A DNA stretch of 37,693 bases from Hyphomicrobiales bacterium. Lineage in GTDB: Bacteria > Pseudomonadota > Alphaproteobacteria > Rhizobiales > Xanthobacteraceae. The notes beneath the pieces are model-generated. The model was not told the origin of the DNA and did not search any database. It was given only the letters and a program-made list of their open reading frames with translations. Position 1 is the stretch's first letter; each line of letters begins with the position of its first letter. This document shows positions 17,483 to 25,462 of this stretch, piece by piece. The DNA is taken from the NCBI GenBank assembly GCA_019243195.1, contig JAFAUQ010000149.1, positions 1 to 37,693 on the forward strand, written 5' to 3'. Both the position numbers and the translations under genes were made by a program.

Positions 17483-18295
17483 ATGCCACTGCTCTCCGTC
17501 CTCTGGGGTCTCGCGCTGCTGGCGGCGATCGCGACGTCCTTCATCTCCGCCGGCGGCACGTCTTATCGGCTCGCCCGTAACGCGGTTGACGCAATCGAGG
17601 TCGACGTCGCGGCTGAGGCCGCGGTGAACCGCGTGGTGCTCGGGCTGCTCGACCTCAATGCGCAAACGCAATGGCGGACCGACGGCGTGCCGCGCCTCTT
17701 CGATTTCGAGGGCACGCGCATGCAGGTTCGGGTCCAGGACGAACTCGGCCGCATCGATCTCAACAACGCGGACGGCACGCTGCTCATCGGGTTGTTCCAG
17801 TCGGTCGGCCTCGATCCGCAGGCGGCGAGCGCGCTCACGGATAAGATTCTCGACTGGCGGGATTCGAGCACTCTCAAACGGCTCAACGGCGCCAAGGACC
17901 CTGAGTATCGTGACGCCGGCCTTCCATATCGTCCACGCAACGGCCCCTTTCAGAGCGTCGACGAGTTGAAACTCGTGATGGGTATGACCCCCGAGCTGTT
18001 CCGGCGCGTTGAACCGGCGCTCACCGTCTATTCCGGCCGACCCTCGTTCGATCCGCAGCTCGCGCCACCTGAAGCGTTGCGCGCACTGCCGAACATGAAC
18101 GCGCAGAATGTCGCCGCCCTGGTCGCTTCGCGCAACGCGCAGCCGGCTGTTGCTGCGCTACCGCCGATTGGCCGCGCCTTCGCCATTCGCATCGACATCG
18201 AACGGCCGACCGGCGTGCAGCATCGCGACGCGGTGGTCCGTGTGACCGATCACCCGCAGCAAATATTCTGGCTGCTCAGCTGGAAAGACCGCTGA
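17483..18295 (+). CDS. gspK: Type II secretion minor pseudopilin GspK, leader apparently missing
   Basis: The largest minor pseudopilin, capping the pseudopilus. The 270-residue product begins directly with the hydrophobic segment MPLLSVLWGLALLAAIATSF. The SAM-like domains typical of GspK follow: RIDLNNADGTLLIGLFQSVGLD (about 90-112), ILDWRDSS, GPFQSVDELKLVMGMTPELF and a second helix-hairpin-helix (APPEALRALPNMNAQNVAALV). No basic leader ending in Gly precedes the hydrophobic helix, and no alternative start upstream in frame supplies one, so the usual prepilin-peptidase site is absent. Lack of Glu(+5) is normal for GspK. It follows gspJ by 1 bp. Confidence 0.88.
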   Translation: MPLLSVLWGLALLAAIATSFISAGGTSYRLARNAVDAIEVDVAAEAAVNRVVLGLLDLNAQTQWRTDGVPRLFDFEGTRMQVRVQDELGRIDLNNADGTLLIGLFQSVGLDPQAASALTDKILDWRDSSTLKRLNGAKDPEYRDAGLPYRPRNGPFQSVDELKLVMGMTPELFRRVEPALTVYSGRPSFDPQLAPPEALRALPNMNAQNVAALVASRNAQPAVAALPPIGRAFAIRIDIERPTGVQHRDAVVRVTDHPQQIFWLLSWKDR

Positions 18296-18320
18296 ATGCA
18301 GAACGTCATGACCCATCAGT

Positions 18321-18422
18321 CGTCATCGTCCGCGAAAGCGGACGATCCAGTAAACACTGACGGATCGAATAAAAACGTGCTGGCGCCGTTTACTGGATGC
18401 CCCGCTTTCGCGGGGCATGACG
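18321..18422. repeat. Palindromic intergenic repeat, family B
   Basis: ~102-bp inverted repeat. The left arm reads CGTCATCGTCCGCGAAAGCGG then GATCCAGTAAAC, and the right arm reads GTTTACTGGATGCCCC then GCTTTCGCGGGGCATGACG. Each half also has its own small hairpin (CCGC-GAAA-GCGG). It lies between gspK and gspE and belongs to a different family from the copies elsewhere in this cluster. Confidence 0.88.
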
Positions 18423-18445
18423 AGTTCGGAGTTTTGGCGGGGGCC

Positions 18446-20158
18446 ATGCACGCCGAACACGACGTGCATGCGCCCGCGTTTGCGCACGACTTCGGCGCGT
18501 TCCTCGCCGAGCAAGCCACCATCGAGCGCTCGGTGCTCGAACGTGCGCGCCGTGCAGCGCATACGACTGGCGAGCGCTTCGACCACGTTCTCACCAAGCT
18601 TGGCTTGGTGTCGGAAGGGGATCTCGCCGTCAGTCTGTCCAAATATTTGTCGGTTCCGCTCGCCACGCCGGCGCTGGTGCCGGCTGCGCCGGTACTTGCC
18701 GAGCGCGTGGGCGCCGACTTCGTGAGGCGCAACCGTCTCCTGCCGCTCGCGGTTGCTGATGGACGACTCGCCCTCGGCGTAACCGATCCCTTCAACGACG
18801 AGCCTGTCCGCGCGCTTGCCTTTCTCACCAATCTTTCGGTCGTCACCTACATTTTTGTTCCGGCGGATTTCGACAAGGCGTTCGAGGCGCTCTATGTCAC
18901 CCCGGCAGAAACGGATGCGCTTGCGCTCCATGGCGGTGCGGACGCGAGCGAACTCGACGTGCAGCGCCTGCGCGACATGGCGAGCGAGGCACCGACCATC
19001 CGGCTGGTCAACCAGATCATCGCCCAGGCGGTCGAGACGCGCGCGTCGGATATCCACGTCGAGCCGAACGTCGACGCCGTGCTGGTGCGTTACCGCATCG
19101 ACGGGGTGCTGCGCACCGCGCAGACGCTCGCTCCGGGCCTGCGCGCGGCGGTGACCTCGCGCATCAAGATCATGGCCAAGCTCGACATTGCCGAACGCCG
19201 CATGCCCCAGGATGGCCGCATCAAGATCGCCGTGCGCGGCGTCGACATCGATTTCCGCATTTCCACGATCCCGACTGCCTTTGGCGAAAGCGTGGTGATG
19301 CGCATTCTCGACCGCTCGCGCGTGGAACTCGATTTCGCCAAACTCGGATTCGGCGAGGCGCACGTCGCGGCGCTTAGGGAATTGATGAACCAGCCGAACG
19401 GCATCGTGCTGGTCACCGGGCCGACCGGCAGCGGCAAGACCACGACGCTCTACACCGCCCTCAAGGCCCTCAACAGCAGCGAGCGCAAAATCTTCACGGT
19501 GGAAGACCCGATCGAGTATCAGCTCGCCGGCATCAACCAGGTGCAGGTGCAGCCGGCGATCGGGCTGACCTTTCCGCACGCGCTGCGCTCGATCCTGCGC
19601 CAGGATCCGGACATCATCATGATCGGCGAAATCCGCGATCTCGAGACCGCGCGGATCGCCATTCAGGCGTCGCTGACCGGTCACCTCGTGTTCTCGACGC
19701 TGCATACCAACAGCGCGGCGGCGACGATCACCCGGCTCATCGACATGGGCGTGGAGAATTATCTCATCGCCTCGACGGTCAAGGGCGTCGAAGCGCAGCG
19801 GCTGGTGCGGCGGCTTTGCCCTCATTGCGCGCGTCCGCACGAAAGCGCCGGCTACTGGGCGGAAACCTTTGCGCGTGACGTGGTCGGCATCGCGGCGATC
19901 GGGTCCGCGGACATTCGTCAGCCACGCGGCTGCAGCCAATGCGGCGAGACCGGCTTTTCCGGGCGCTCGACAATCGCCGAGCTGTTGCTCGTCGACACGG
20001 ACATTCATCGCCTGATCCTGAGGGGCGCCTCGGATTCCGAAATCGACGAGAGCGCGCGCGCTCGCGGGATGATCAGCATGTATGCGAACGGCGCAATGAA
20101 GGTCTGGCGCGGGGAAACGACGGTCGAGGAGGTGCTGCGCGCGACCCGAATGGGCTAG
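18446..20158 (+). CDS. gspE: Type II secretion ATPase GspE
   Basis: Cytoplasmic hexameric ATPase powering pseudopilus assembly. About 570 residues from ATG 18446. An N-terminal GspE/PilB domain (FAHDFGAFLAEQATI..., LGLVSEGDLAVSLSKYL) precedes the catalytic core. The core has Walker A GPTGSGKTTTLY, the Asp box (FTVEDPIEYQ), Walker B DPDIIMIGEIRDLETA, the His box (GHLVFSTLHTNSAAATITRL) and a four-Cys zinc motif (CPHC...CSQC). The frame stays open upstream to 18296, but those 50 codons translate the family B palindromic repeat, so the later ATG is preferred. In many T2SS clusters gspE sits before gspF; here it follows gspK. Confidence 0.95.
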   Translation: MHAEHDVHAPAFAHDFGAFLAEQATIERSVLERARRAAHTTGERFDHVLTKLGLVSEGDLAVSLSKYLSVPLATPALVPAAPVLAERVGADFVRRNRLLPLAVADGRLALGVTDPFNDEPVRALAFLTNLSVVTYIFVPADFDKAFEALYVTPAETDALALHGGADASELDVQRLRDMASEAPTIRLVNQIIAQAVETRASDIHVEPNVDAVLVRYRIDGVLRTAQTLAPGLRAAVTSRIKIMAKLDIAERRMPQDGRIKIAVRGVDIDFRISTIPTAFGESVVMRILDRSRVELDFAKLGFGEAHVAALRELMNQPNGIVLVTGPTGSGKTTTLYTALKALNSSERKIFTVEDPIEYQLAGINQVQVQPAIGLTFPHALRSILRQDPDIIMIGEIRDLETARIAIQASLTGHLVFSTLHTNSAAATITRLIDMGVENYLIASTVKGVEAQRLVRRLCPHCARPHESAGYWAETFARDVVGIAAIGSADIRQPRGCSQCGETGFSGRSTIAELLLVDTDIHRLILRGASDSEIDESARARGMISMYANGAMKVWRGETTVEEVLRATRMG

Positions 20159-20160
20159 GC

Positions 20161-20253
20161 CGTCATTGCGAGGAGCGACGCGACGAAGCAATCCAGGCCA
20201 CGCACGCTGTGCTGGATTGCTTCGTCGCCGCTGCGCGGCTCCTCGCAATGACG
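20161..20253. repeat. Palindromic intergenic repeat, family A, copy 3
   Basis: 93-bp inverted repeat, the third copy of the family at 14527 and 16319, filling the gspE-gspL gap 2 bp past the gspE stop. Confidence 0.95.
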
Positions 20254-20284
20254 ATTCGGGACGATGCGAGCTAGCGGAGGACGG

Positions 20285-21427
20285 ATGGGCTCTTTGTTTG
20301 CACGCGTGATGCGACGAGCGAGAGCGGCGCGACTATCGGAGCTGCTGCGCCGGCTGGCGGAGCTTTGGTTGCGCGAGTTTCTCGCCCTGTTTCCTGCGCC
20401 TGTGGCGCAGTGGCTGGTCGGTCGCGGGGACGCAGGCCTTGTGCTGGCGGCCGAAGCGGACGAGATCGTGCTGCGGCTCCTGGCTGGTGGGCAAAGAGAA
20501 TCCGCCTCTCGGCGACTCGCGCGCACAGATTACACGCCCGCCGCGGTCGAAAAGTTCCTGCAGGAGCATAAGCTCACGCGCGCCGACGTGACGCTCGGCA
20601 TCCGCCTGCCGCGCGCGCAAGTATTTTGCCGCAGCTTCACTCTTCCCCGCCAGGCCATCGCATCCCTCGACCGCATCGTCGAGCAGGACCTCGTTGCCAA
20701 AACTCCATTCCGCCGCGACGAGATCTATTGCGGCTACGCTGCTGCGCGTATGGGCGGCGATAAGCTGTTCGTGCGGCAATGGGTTGCGCGCCGCGATGTC
20801 GTTGAAGCTGCGGTGTCAGACCTCGCGCTCGGCCTTGACGCCGTCACCTTCGTCGACACCGAACCCGAGCCTGATGCCGGGGCGGCGCGCATTCCCCTTC
20901 GTTCCGAACGCGGCGACCACGGTCGCTGGGTCGGGCGGGCGGCAACGGGGCTTGCGGCGAGCGCCGTGTTGCTTGCCATATTGGCCGCAGGCCTGACCTA
21001 TTGGCGTCAGGCCTCGGCGCTGGACGAACTCGACAGCCACGTGACCGCTGCGCGGGCGAAAGCCCAGCAGGTACGCGCCACGATCGACAAGCTCGAGCAG
21101 AAGCAGGCGACGGTGCTGCGCCTGCGCACGCGCAAGACGGAAGAACCGGGGTTGCTCGATGCATGGGAAGAAGCGAGCCGCGTGTTACCCTCCCATTCCT
21201 GGCTGACCGAACTGCGCCTAAGCGAAACCTCGGACAAACGGCAAATTTCCATGACCGGGTTCTCGGTGGCCGCCGCGAGCCTCGTCGGTATGATCGACCA
21301 ATCGCCCTTCTTCACCGACACCGCGCTGACGGCGCCGATCGCGCTCGATACGGTCGAACAGCGTGAGCATTTTGCTTTGCAAGCGAGGCTCAAGCGTCCG
21401 GAGCCGATCCGGAGGGCCTCGCGATGA
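20285..21427 (+). CDS. gspL: Type II secretion protein GspL (PilN-like)
   Basis: Inner-membrane protein that recruits GspE and pairs with GspM. The 380-residue product has a cytoplasmic N-terminal part: a basic amphipathic region, then VTLGIRLPRAQVFCRSFTLP and VEQDLVAKTPFRRDEIYCGY, reminiscent of the GspL/PilM actin-like fold. One transmembrane helix follows near residues 222-242 (TGLAASAVLLAILAAGLTYW). The C-terminal periplasmic part has a coiled coil and a PilN-like ferredoxin fold (SWLTELRLSETSDKRQISMTGFS). Start ATG 20285 has GGAGG 4 nt upstream; an earlier ATG at 20264 lacks one. The stop overlaps gspM (ATGA). The family is divergent, so the name rests partly on position. Confidence 0.82.
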   Translation: MGSLFARVMRRARAARLSELLRRLAELWLREFLALFPAPVAQWLVGRGDAGLVLAAEADEIVLRLLAGGQRESASRRLARTDYTPAAVEKFLQEHKLTRADVTLGIRLPRAQVFCRSFTLPRQAIASLDRIVEQDLVAKTPFRRDEIYCGYAAARMGGDKLFVRQWVARRDVVEAAVSDLALGLDAVTFVDTEPEPDAGAARIPLRSERGDHGRWVGRAATGLAASAVLLAILAAGLTYWRQASALDELDSHVTAARAKAQQVRATIDKLEQKQATVLRLRTRKTEEPGLLDAWEEASRVLPSHSWLTELRLSETSDKRQISMTGFSVAAASLVGMIDQSPFFTDTALTAPIALDTVEQREHFALQARLKRPEPIRRASR

Positions 21428-22035
21428 TGGCGCGGCTGGCAACCGCTTGGCGCGAGCAGCCGTGGCTGCGTCGGTCGGCCTTCGTTGCCGGCAACGTCGC
21501 CGCCGCCCTCGTGGCCGCAGTCGTGCTGGTCATGCCGGTGCAGGCGTTCTTTGCTGATCGCGACGCGCGGATCGCGAGCCAGCGCACGCTACTCGCGCGG
21601 TTCGACGCCATCGCCGCGCAGCAGACGCGGGTCGAGGCCGCCGTTCACGAGGCGGACGCACAGGTTGACCATGGCGAGTTCCTCGCGGGCACCAACGAAG
21701 GCGTGGTTGTCGCCGATCTGCAGACCCGCCTCAAAGCGGTGGCGGACGCGGCCGGGGCGCGCCTGCGTTCGGTGCAGTCGCTGCCGCCGAAGACGCGCGA
21801 GGAGGTGCGCTATGTGGGCGCGCGGCTTGACGTCTACGGGCCGCTCGCGGCGATCCAGCGGACGCTGCATGCGGTCGAGACCGGCAACCCGTTTTTGTTC
21901 GTCGATGCGGCGGTTATCCGCACGGCGCCGCCTGTTAATATGCAGGGGCTGCCGAACGCCACCGCACAGGAGCCGGTCATCGACGCGCAGTTCGATGTGT
22001 TCGGCGCCGTCCAATTAAAGGGACGCGCGCCATGA
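21424..22035 (+). CDS. gspM: Type II secretion protein GspM-type
   Basis: Bitopic inner-membrane partner of GspL. The 203-residue product has a short basic N-terminus, one membrane helix near residues 18-42 (FVAGNVAAALVAAVVLVMPVQAFF), a coiled-coil stretch (DRDARIASQRTLLARFDAIAAQQTRVEAAVHEAD) and a periplasmic alpha/beta domain ending in VIDAQFDVFGAVQ. This fits the GspM_II-type family (T2SSM_b, Pfam PF10741 from memory). It overlaps gspL and the next gene by 4 bp each (ATGA), indicating tight translational coupling. Confidence 0.82.
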   Translation: MMARLATAWREQPWLRRSAFVAGNVAAALVAAVVLVMPVQAFFADRDARIASQRTLLARFDAIAAQQTRVEAAVHEADAQVDHGEFLAGTNEGVVVADLQTRLKAVADAAGARLRSVQSLPPKTREEVRYVGARLDVYGPLAAIQRTLHAVETGNPFLFVDAAVIRTAPPVNMQGLPNATAQEPVIDAQFDVFGAVQLKGRAP

Positions 22036-22649
22036 AAATCCGCATAGCGCCGCTTGCGGTCATGGGACTTGCCGCCCTTGCAGGCGTCAATCTGTGGCTT
22101 CTCACCGTGATGATCTCCGGCGGGACCGGTGACGAGCCTGCGCCGGTTGCCACCCCTGTGTGGGATGCCAAGCTCTCCGGTTCAGGCCGAGACGACGCAG
22201 CCGCAAAGCCGATCAGCGCCTACCGGCAGACGTTGGCGCAGCCCGTATTCTTCAAGACCCGCGAACCCTACGTGGTGCCACCACCGCGGCCGGTCGCGCC
22301 GCCCACTCCCGCCGCGGTGCAGAAACCGGCGCCCCCTCCCATCGTCGATCCCGGATTCACCGTGGCAGGCATCATCATCGGCCAGAGCGTGCGCAAGGCC
22401 TACATCCACACCAAGAGCGACCAGCAAGGCAATTGGGTGAGCGAAGGCGAGAGCCTGACCGGCTGGAAGGTGCAGGCGATCGACGCGGCCGGCGTGAAGC
22501 TGCAGCAGCAGGACCATACGATCGAGTTGGAACTATACCCGATGAGGAGCGATGACCATGCACCACCGGCTTCATCGCCTCAGGGCACGGCCGGCCCAGC
22601 GACGATGTTCTTGAAACCAAATCCCTTGCCGCCCGCAGCGGGCCGGTGA
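22032..22649 (+). CDS. GspC/GspN-like periplasmic connector of the T2SS
   Basis: A 205-residue protein with one N-terminal membrane anchor (VMGLAALAGVNLWLLTVMI), a Pro-rich periplasmic linker (VVPPPRPVAPPTP) and a small beta-rich domain. The domain reads FTVAGIIIGQSVRKAYIH, GNWVSEGESLTGWKVQAID and KLQQQDHTIELEL, which resembles the homology region (HR) of GspC that contacts the secretin N0 domain. No PDZ or coiled-coil domain follows the HR, as in short GspC or PilP-like variants. It overlaps gspM by 4 bp and closes the cluster. Annotation pipelines may call it GspN or a general secretion pathway protein; the connector role is inferred. Confidence 0.7.
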   Translation: MKIRIAPLAVMGLAALAGVNLWLLTVMISGGTGDEPAPVATPVWDAKLSGSGRDDAAAKPISAYRQTLAQPVFFKTREPYVVPPPRPVAPPTPAAVQKPAPPPIVDPGFTVAGIIIGQSVRKAYIHTKSDQQGNWVSEGESLTGWKVQAIDAAGVKLQQQDHTIELELYPMRSDDHAPPASSPQGTAGPATMFLKPNPLPPAAGR

Positions 22650-22718
22650 TTTCATTGCTCGTTTCTGGCAGGATCACCTGCTCATCGTCCGCGGATCTGG
22701 TCGCAAGGAGAGTTTTCG

Positions 22719-23072
22719 ATGAAGCGTGTGCTCGCAGGCGTGTTTGTGGCGGCTGGTTTGGCCCTTTCGATCGGCCCGGCCGGTGCGGACGGGATCGATG
22801 TGCCGCGCAGGGTGCATCACGCCTGGCACGGCTATAACCTGCGGCTGCCGCCGGAGCGGCACGTGGTCGAGGTCATCGATGACTTCGGCCGATTGATCAT
22901 CGCCGGCCTGCCGTTCACGCCGGCCGTACCCGCCTGTGGCGGCTGGGTCGCGGGCGAGCGGATCCGGTTCGTGGCGGGCGACATCAATGGCGCCTGCCGG
23001 ACGGCCGTGATCTACAACTATCGACGGCATGAGACCTGCGAGGTCGGCTGCCGGCATTTCGTCATCTGGTGA
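22719..23072 (+). CDS. Small secreted cysteine-containing protein of unknown function
   Basis: A 117-residue protein with a Sec signal peptide (KRVLAGVFVAAGLALSIGPAGA, cleavage before DGIDVP) and an excellent ribosome binding site (AAGGAG, 8 nt spacing). The mature part has four Cys (PACGGW, NGACRTA, ETCEVGCRHF) that could form two disulfides in the periplasm, and motifs RHVVEVIDDFGRLIIAG and NYRRHETC. I do not recognise a family. It follows the T2SS cluster after 69 bp and is a conceivable T2SS substrate, but only by position. Confidence 0.75.
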   Translation: MKRVLAGVFVAAGLALSIGPAGADGIDVPRRVHHAWHGYNLRLPPERHVVEVIDDFGRLIIAGLPFTPAVPACGGWVAGERIRFVAGDINGACRTAVIYNYRRHETCEVGCRHFVIW

Positions 23073-23132
23073 GCGTGGCTGACTAGTCGTTACGCAGACC
23101 TGATGCGTCATTGGGCAGACTCCGGCCGAAGT

Positions 23133-23165
23133 CCCTGATCCCTGATTACTGATCACTGACCCCTG
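23133..23165. repeat. Short degenerate CCCTGATC/ACTGATCACTGA repeat
   Basis: A 33-bp stretch of alternating CCTGATC, CTGATTACTGATCACTGA and CCCCTG units containing the palindrome TGATCA. It resembles short dispersed repeats common between genes in Rhizobiales. It lies between two secreted-protein genes. Confidence 0.45.
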
Positions 23166-23229
23166 GTTGGCACGCGGACTGCATCGCCGCAGCGAGACAT
23201 CGTCACGCCAGCAGATTGGGAGGACCACC

Positions 23230-24678
23230 ATGTGCGCAGGCGACGACCGCAACTGCCCGGATTTCGAGCTGCACCGCCGGAAGCTGCTCGACGACCTCGA
23301 TGCGGAGCGCCGCTCGTTCCTCAAGAGCGCGTTCGTGGCGACCGGCGGCGCGGCGGCCCTCACGGCCGGTGGTCCGCTCATTTCGCCCGCGGCGGCGCAG
23401 ACCGCGGCCGCGCGCCAGGGCCGGCCCAATCATCATTACGTGCCGGCGACGGCCGATACCGTGCACTGGGGCTATTTCAGCAAGCTGCTCAAGCCGGTGG
23501 TTGAAATCGACTCCGGCGACTACGTGACGATCGAGACGCTCACCCATCATGCCAACGACGACGCCGAGCGCATGGTCAAGGGCGATCCCGGCGCCGAGAG
23601 CGTCTATCTGTGGACCAAGGACAAGAAAGGCGTGAACCGGCGCGGCGCCGGCCCGCTCGACGGCAAGCTCCTCGGGCGCGGGGCGGGCGAGGGGCTCGGC
23701 GTGCACATTTGCACCGGGCCGGTCTACGTGCGCGGCGCCGAGCCCGGCGACGTGATCGAGCTGCGCATCATGGACATCAAGCCGCGGCCGTGCGCGAACC
23801 CGACGCATGCCGGCAAATCCTTCGGCAGCAACGCCGCCGCCTGGTGGGGCTTTCACTATAAGGAATTGATCACCGAGCCCAAGCCGCGCGAGGTGATCAC
23901 CATCTATGAGATCGACGCCACCGGCCAGCGCAACTGGGCCAAGGCGGTCTATAACTTCCAATGGACGCCGCAAACCGATCCGTTCGGCGTGGTGCACAAG
24001 ACGATCGACTATCCCGGCGTGCCGGTCGATCATTCCACCATCAAAGAGAACCACGGCGTTCTCAAAAACGTGCGCATCCCGATCCGGCCGCACTTCGGCG
24101 TGATCGGGCTCGCGCCCAAGGAGGCCGATTACGTCGACTCCATTCCGCCGAGCTACGTCGGCGGCAACATCGACAATTGGCGCATCGGCAAGGGCGCGAC
24201 CATGTATTATCCGGTCGCCGTGCCGGGCGCGCTGCTCTCCGCCGGCGACCCGCACGCCTCGCAAGGCGATTCCGAATTATGCGGCACCGCCATCGAGTGT
24301 TCCCTTACCGGCACGTTCCAGGTGATCCTGCACAAGAAATCCAATCTCGCCGGCACCTCGCTTGCCGAACTCGACTTCCCGCTGCTCGAGACCCAGGACG
24401 AGTGGCTGATGCACGGCTTTAGCTACGCCAATTATCTCCAGGAGCTGGGCGAAAAGGCGCAGTCGGTGATCTATGAGAAATCCTCGGTCGACCTCGCGCT
24501 CAAGGACGCGTTCCGCAAGATGCGGCGCTTCCTGATGCAGACCAAGGGGCTCACCGAAGACGAGGCGATCTCGCTCATGTCGGTCGCGGTCGACTTCGGC
24601 GTCACCCAGGTGGTCGACGGCAACTGGGGCGTCCACGCCGTGATCAAGAAGAGCATCTTCGCCGGCGCGGAAGCCTAA
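23230..24678 (+). CDS. Acetamidase/formamidase-family protein with Tat signal
   Basis: Member of the FmdA_AmdA family, whose enzymes hydrolyse formamide, acetamide or other short amides to ammonia and the acid. The 482-residue product starts at ATG 23230 with GGAGG upstream. A twin-arginine signal (ERRSFLKSAFVATGGAAALTAG) lies at residues ~26-47 and ends near SPAAAQ, so the folded enzyme would reach the periplasm. That is unusual, as characterised FmdA/AmdA enzymes are cytoplasmic. Family features include DSGDYVTIETLTHHANDD, GPVYVRGAEPGDVIELRI, a substrate-side GVIGLAPKE segment, the GGNIDNWRIGKG motif and DPHASQGDSELCGTAIECS near the active site. The real substrate is unknown. It shares the insertion block with the T2SS, and an exported folded enzyme is a classic T2SS client type. 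Confidence 0.88.
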   Translation: MCAGDDRNCPDFELHRRKLLDDLDAERRSFLKSAFVATGGAAALTAGGPLISPAAAQTAAARQGRPNHHYVPATADTVHWGYFSKLLKPVVEIDSGDYVTIETLTHHANDDAERMVKGDPGAESVYLWTKDKKGVNRRGAGPLDGKLLGRGAGEGLGVHICTGPVYVRGAEPGDVIELRIMDIKPRPCANPTHAGKSFGSNAAAWWGFHYKELITEPKPREVITIYEIDATGQRNWAKAVYNFQWTPQTDPFGVVHKTIDYPGVPVDHSTIKENHGVLKNVRIPIRPHFGVIGLAPKEADYVDSIPPSYVGGNIDNWRIGKGATMYYPVAVPGALLSAGDPHASQGDSELCGTAIECSLTGTFQVILHKKSNLAGTSLAELDFPLLETQDEWLMHGFSYANYLQELGEKAQSVIYEKSSVDLALKDAFRKMRRFLMQTKGLTEDEAISLMSVAVDFGVTQVVDGNWGVHAVIKKSIFAGAEA

Positions 24679-24682
24679 ACGT

Positions 24683-24783
24683 GTAGGGTGGGTTAGCCGC
24701 CGCAGGCGGCGTAACCCACCGGCTTTGTTCAAACAAACAGACGGCGGGTTACGGCGCTTCGCGCCTAACCTAACCCGCCCTAC
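24683..24783. repeat. Palindromic repeat with three nested hairpins, family C
   Basis: Outer arms GTAGGGTGGGTTA and TAACCCGCCCTAC enclose two internal hairpins: GTGGGTTAGCCGCC/GGCGGCGTAACCCAC and GGCGCTTCGCGCC. It sits between the convergent formamidase-family and plsY genes, and its right end encodes the last few residues of PlsY. It could act as a bidirectional terminator, although there is no T-run. This is the right border of the accessory block. Confidence 0.88.
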
Positions 24784-25393
24784 GCAAGCTGATCTTCCCT
24801 TCGCTGCCGTTGATCAGACGCGCGATGTTGGCGCGGTGCGCGATGAACACGAGCACGGCGAGCAGCAGAAACAATAGTGCCTCGCGCTCGTTATCCGTTG
24901 CCCACAGCACGGCGGGCGTCGCCGCGCAGGCAGTGAGCCCGGCGAGCGACGAGTAGCGCGTGAGCGCCGCGACAGCGAGCCAGACTGCAGCGAAAACCAC
25001 GAGCGGAATCCACGACGCGCCGAGAATGGCAATTCCGATGAGGATGCCGATGTAGGTTGCGACGCCCTTGCCGCCTTTGAAGCCGAGCCACACCGGGAAA
25101 AGATGGCCGAGGAAGGCGCCGAACCCGGCGACGAGCGCGGGCTCGCGCCCGAAGAGCCAATCCGCGAGCAGCACCGCAGCGGTGCCCTTGAGCACGTCAC
25201 AGAGAAGCGTCGCCGCGGCGAGCCCCTTGCGGCCGGTGCGCAGGACGTTGGTGGCGCCGATGCTGCCCGAGCCGATCGCGCGGATATTTTGCGTTCCGGC
25301 CACGCGCGTGAGCAGCAGCCCGAACGGGATCGAACCCAGCAGGTAGCCGAGCGCGAGCGCGATCAGCATGCCGATCCAACTGCCAAGAGTCAT
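24770..25393 (-). CDS. plsY: Glycerol-3-phosphate acyltransferase PlsY
   Basis: Inner-membrane acyltransferase that moves the acyl group from acyl-phosphate to glycerol-3-phosphate, the first committed step of phospholipid synthesis with PlsX. The 207-residue product has the family motifs [42 protein letters not shown] and [18 protein letters not shown], with about five membrane helices. The C-terminal ISLRRAG is encoded by the palindromic repeat at 24683-24783, a sign that the repeat moved into the 3' end of the gene. It follows pyrB and the pyrC-like gene on the same strand, the conserved order. Its usual downstream neighbour dprA is ~22.5 kb away. Confidence 0.96.
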   Translation of the reverse strand: MTLGSWIGMLIALALGYLLGSIPFGLLLTRVAGTQNIRAIGSGSIGATNVLRTGRKGLAAATLLCDVLKGTAAVLLADWLFGREPALVAGFGAFLGHLFPVWLGFKGGKGVATYIGILIGIAILGASWIPLVVFAAVWLAVAALTRYSSLAGLTACAATPAVLWATDNEREALLFLLLAVLVFIAHRANIARLINGSEGKISLRRAG

Positions 25394-25462
25394 CTGCGAA
25401 ATAGCCGCTCTGCAGTTGCGCTACTACCAAACGAACCCAAAGCCGCGCCGCGACGGTCCCGC

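Noticed and set aside
18323-20248. Minus-strand 641-codon frame opposite gspE
   Set aside because: Antisense shadow; composition His/Arg/Asp-rich and no ribosome binding site, while gspE has all catalytic motifs.
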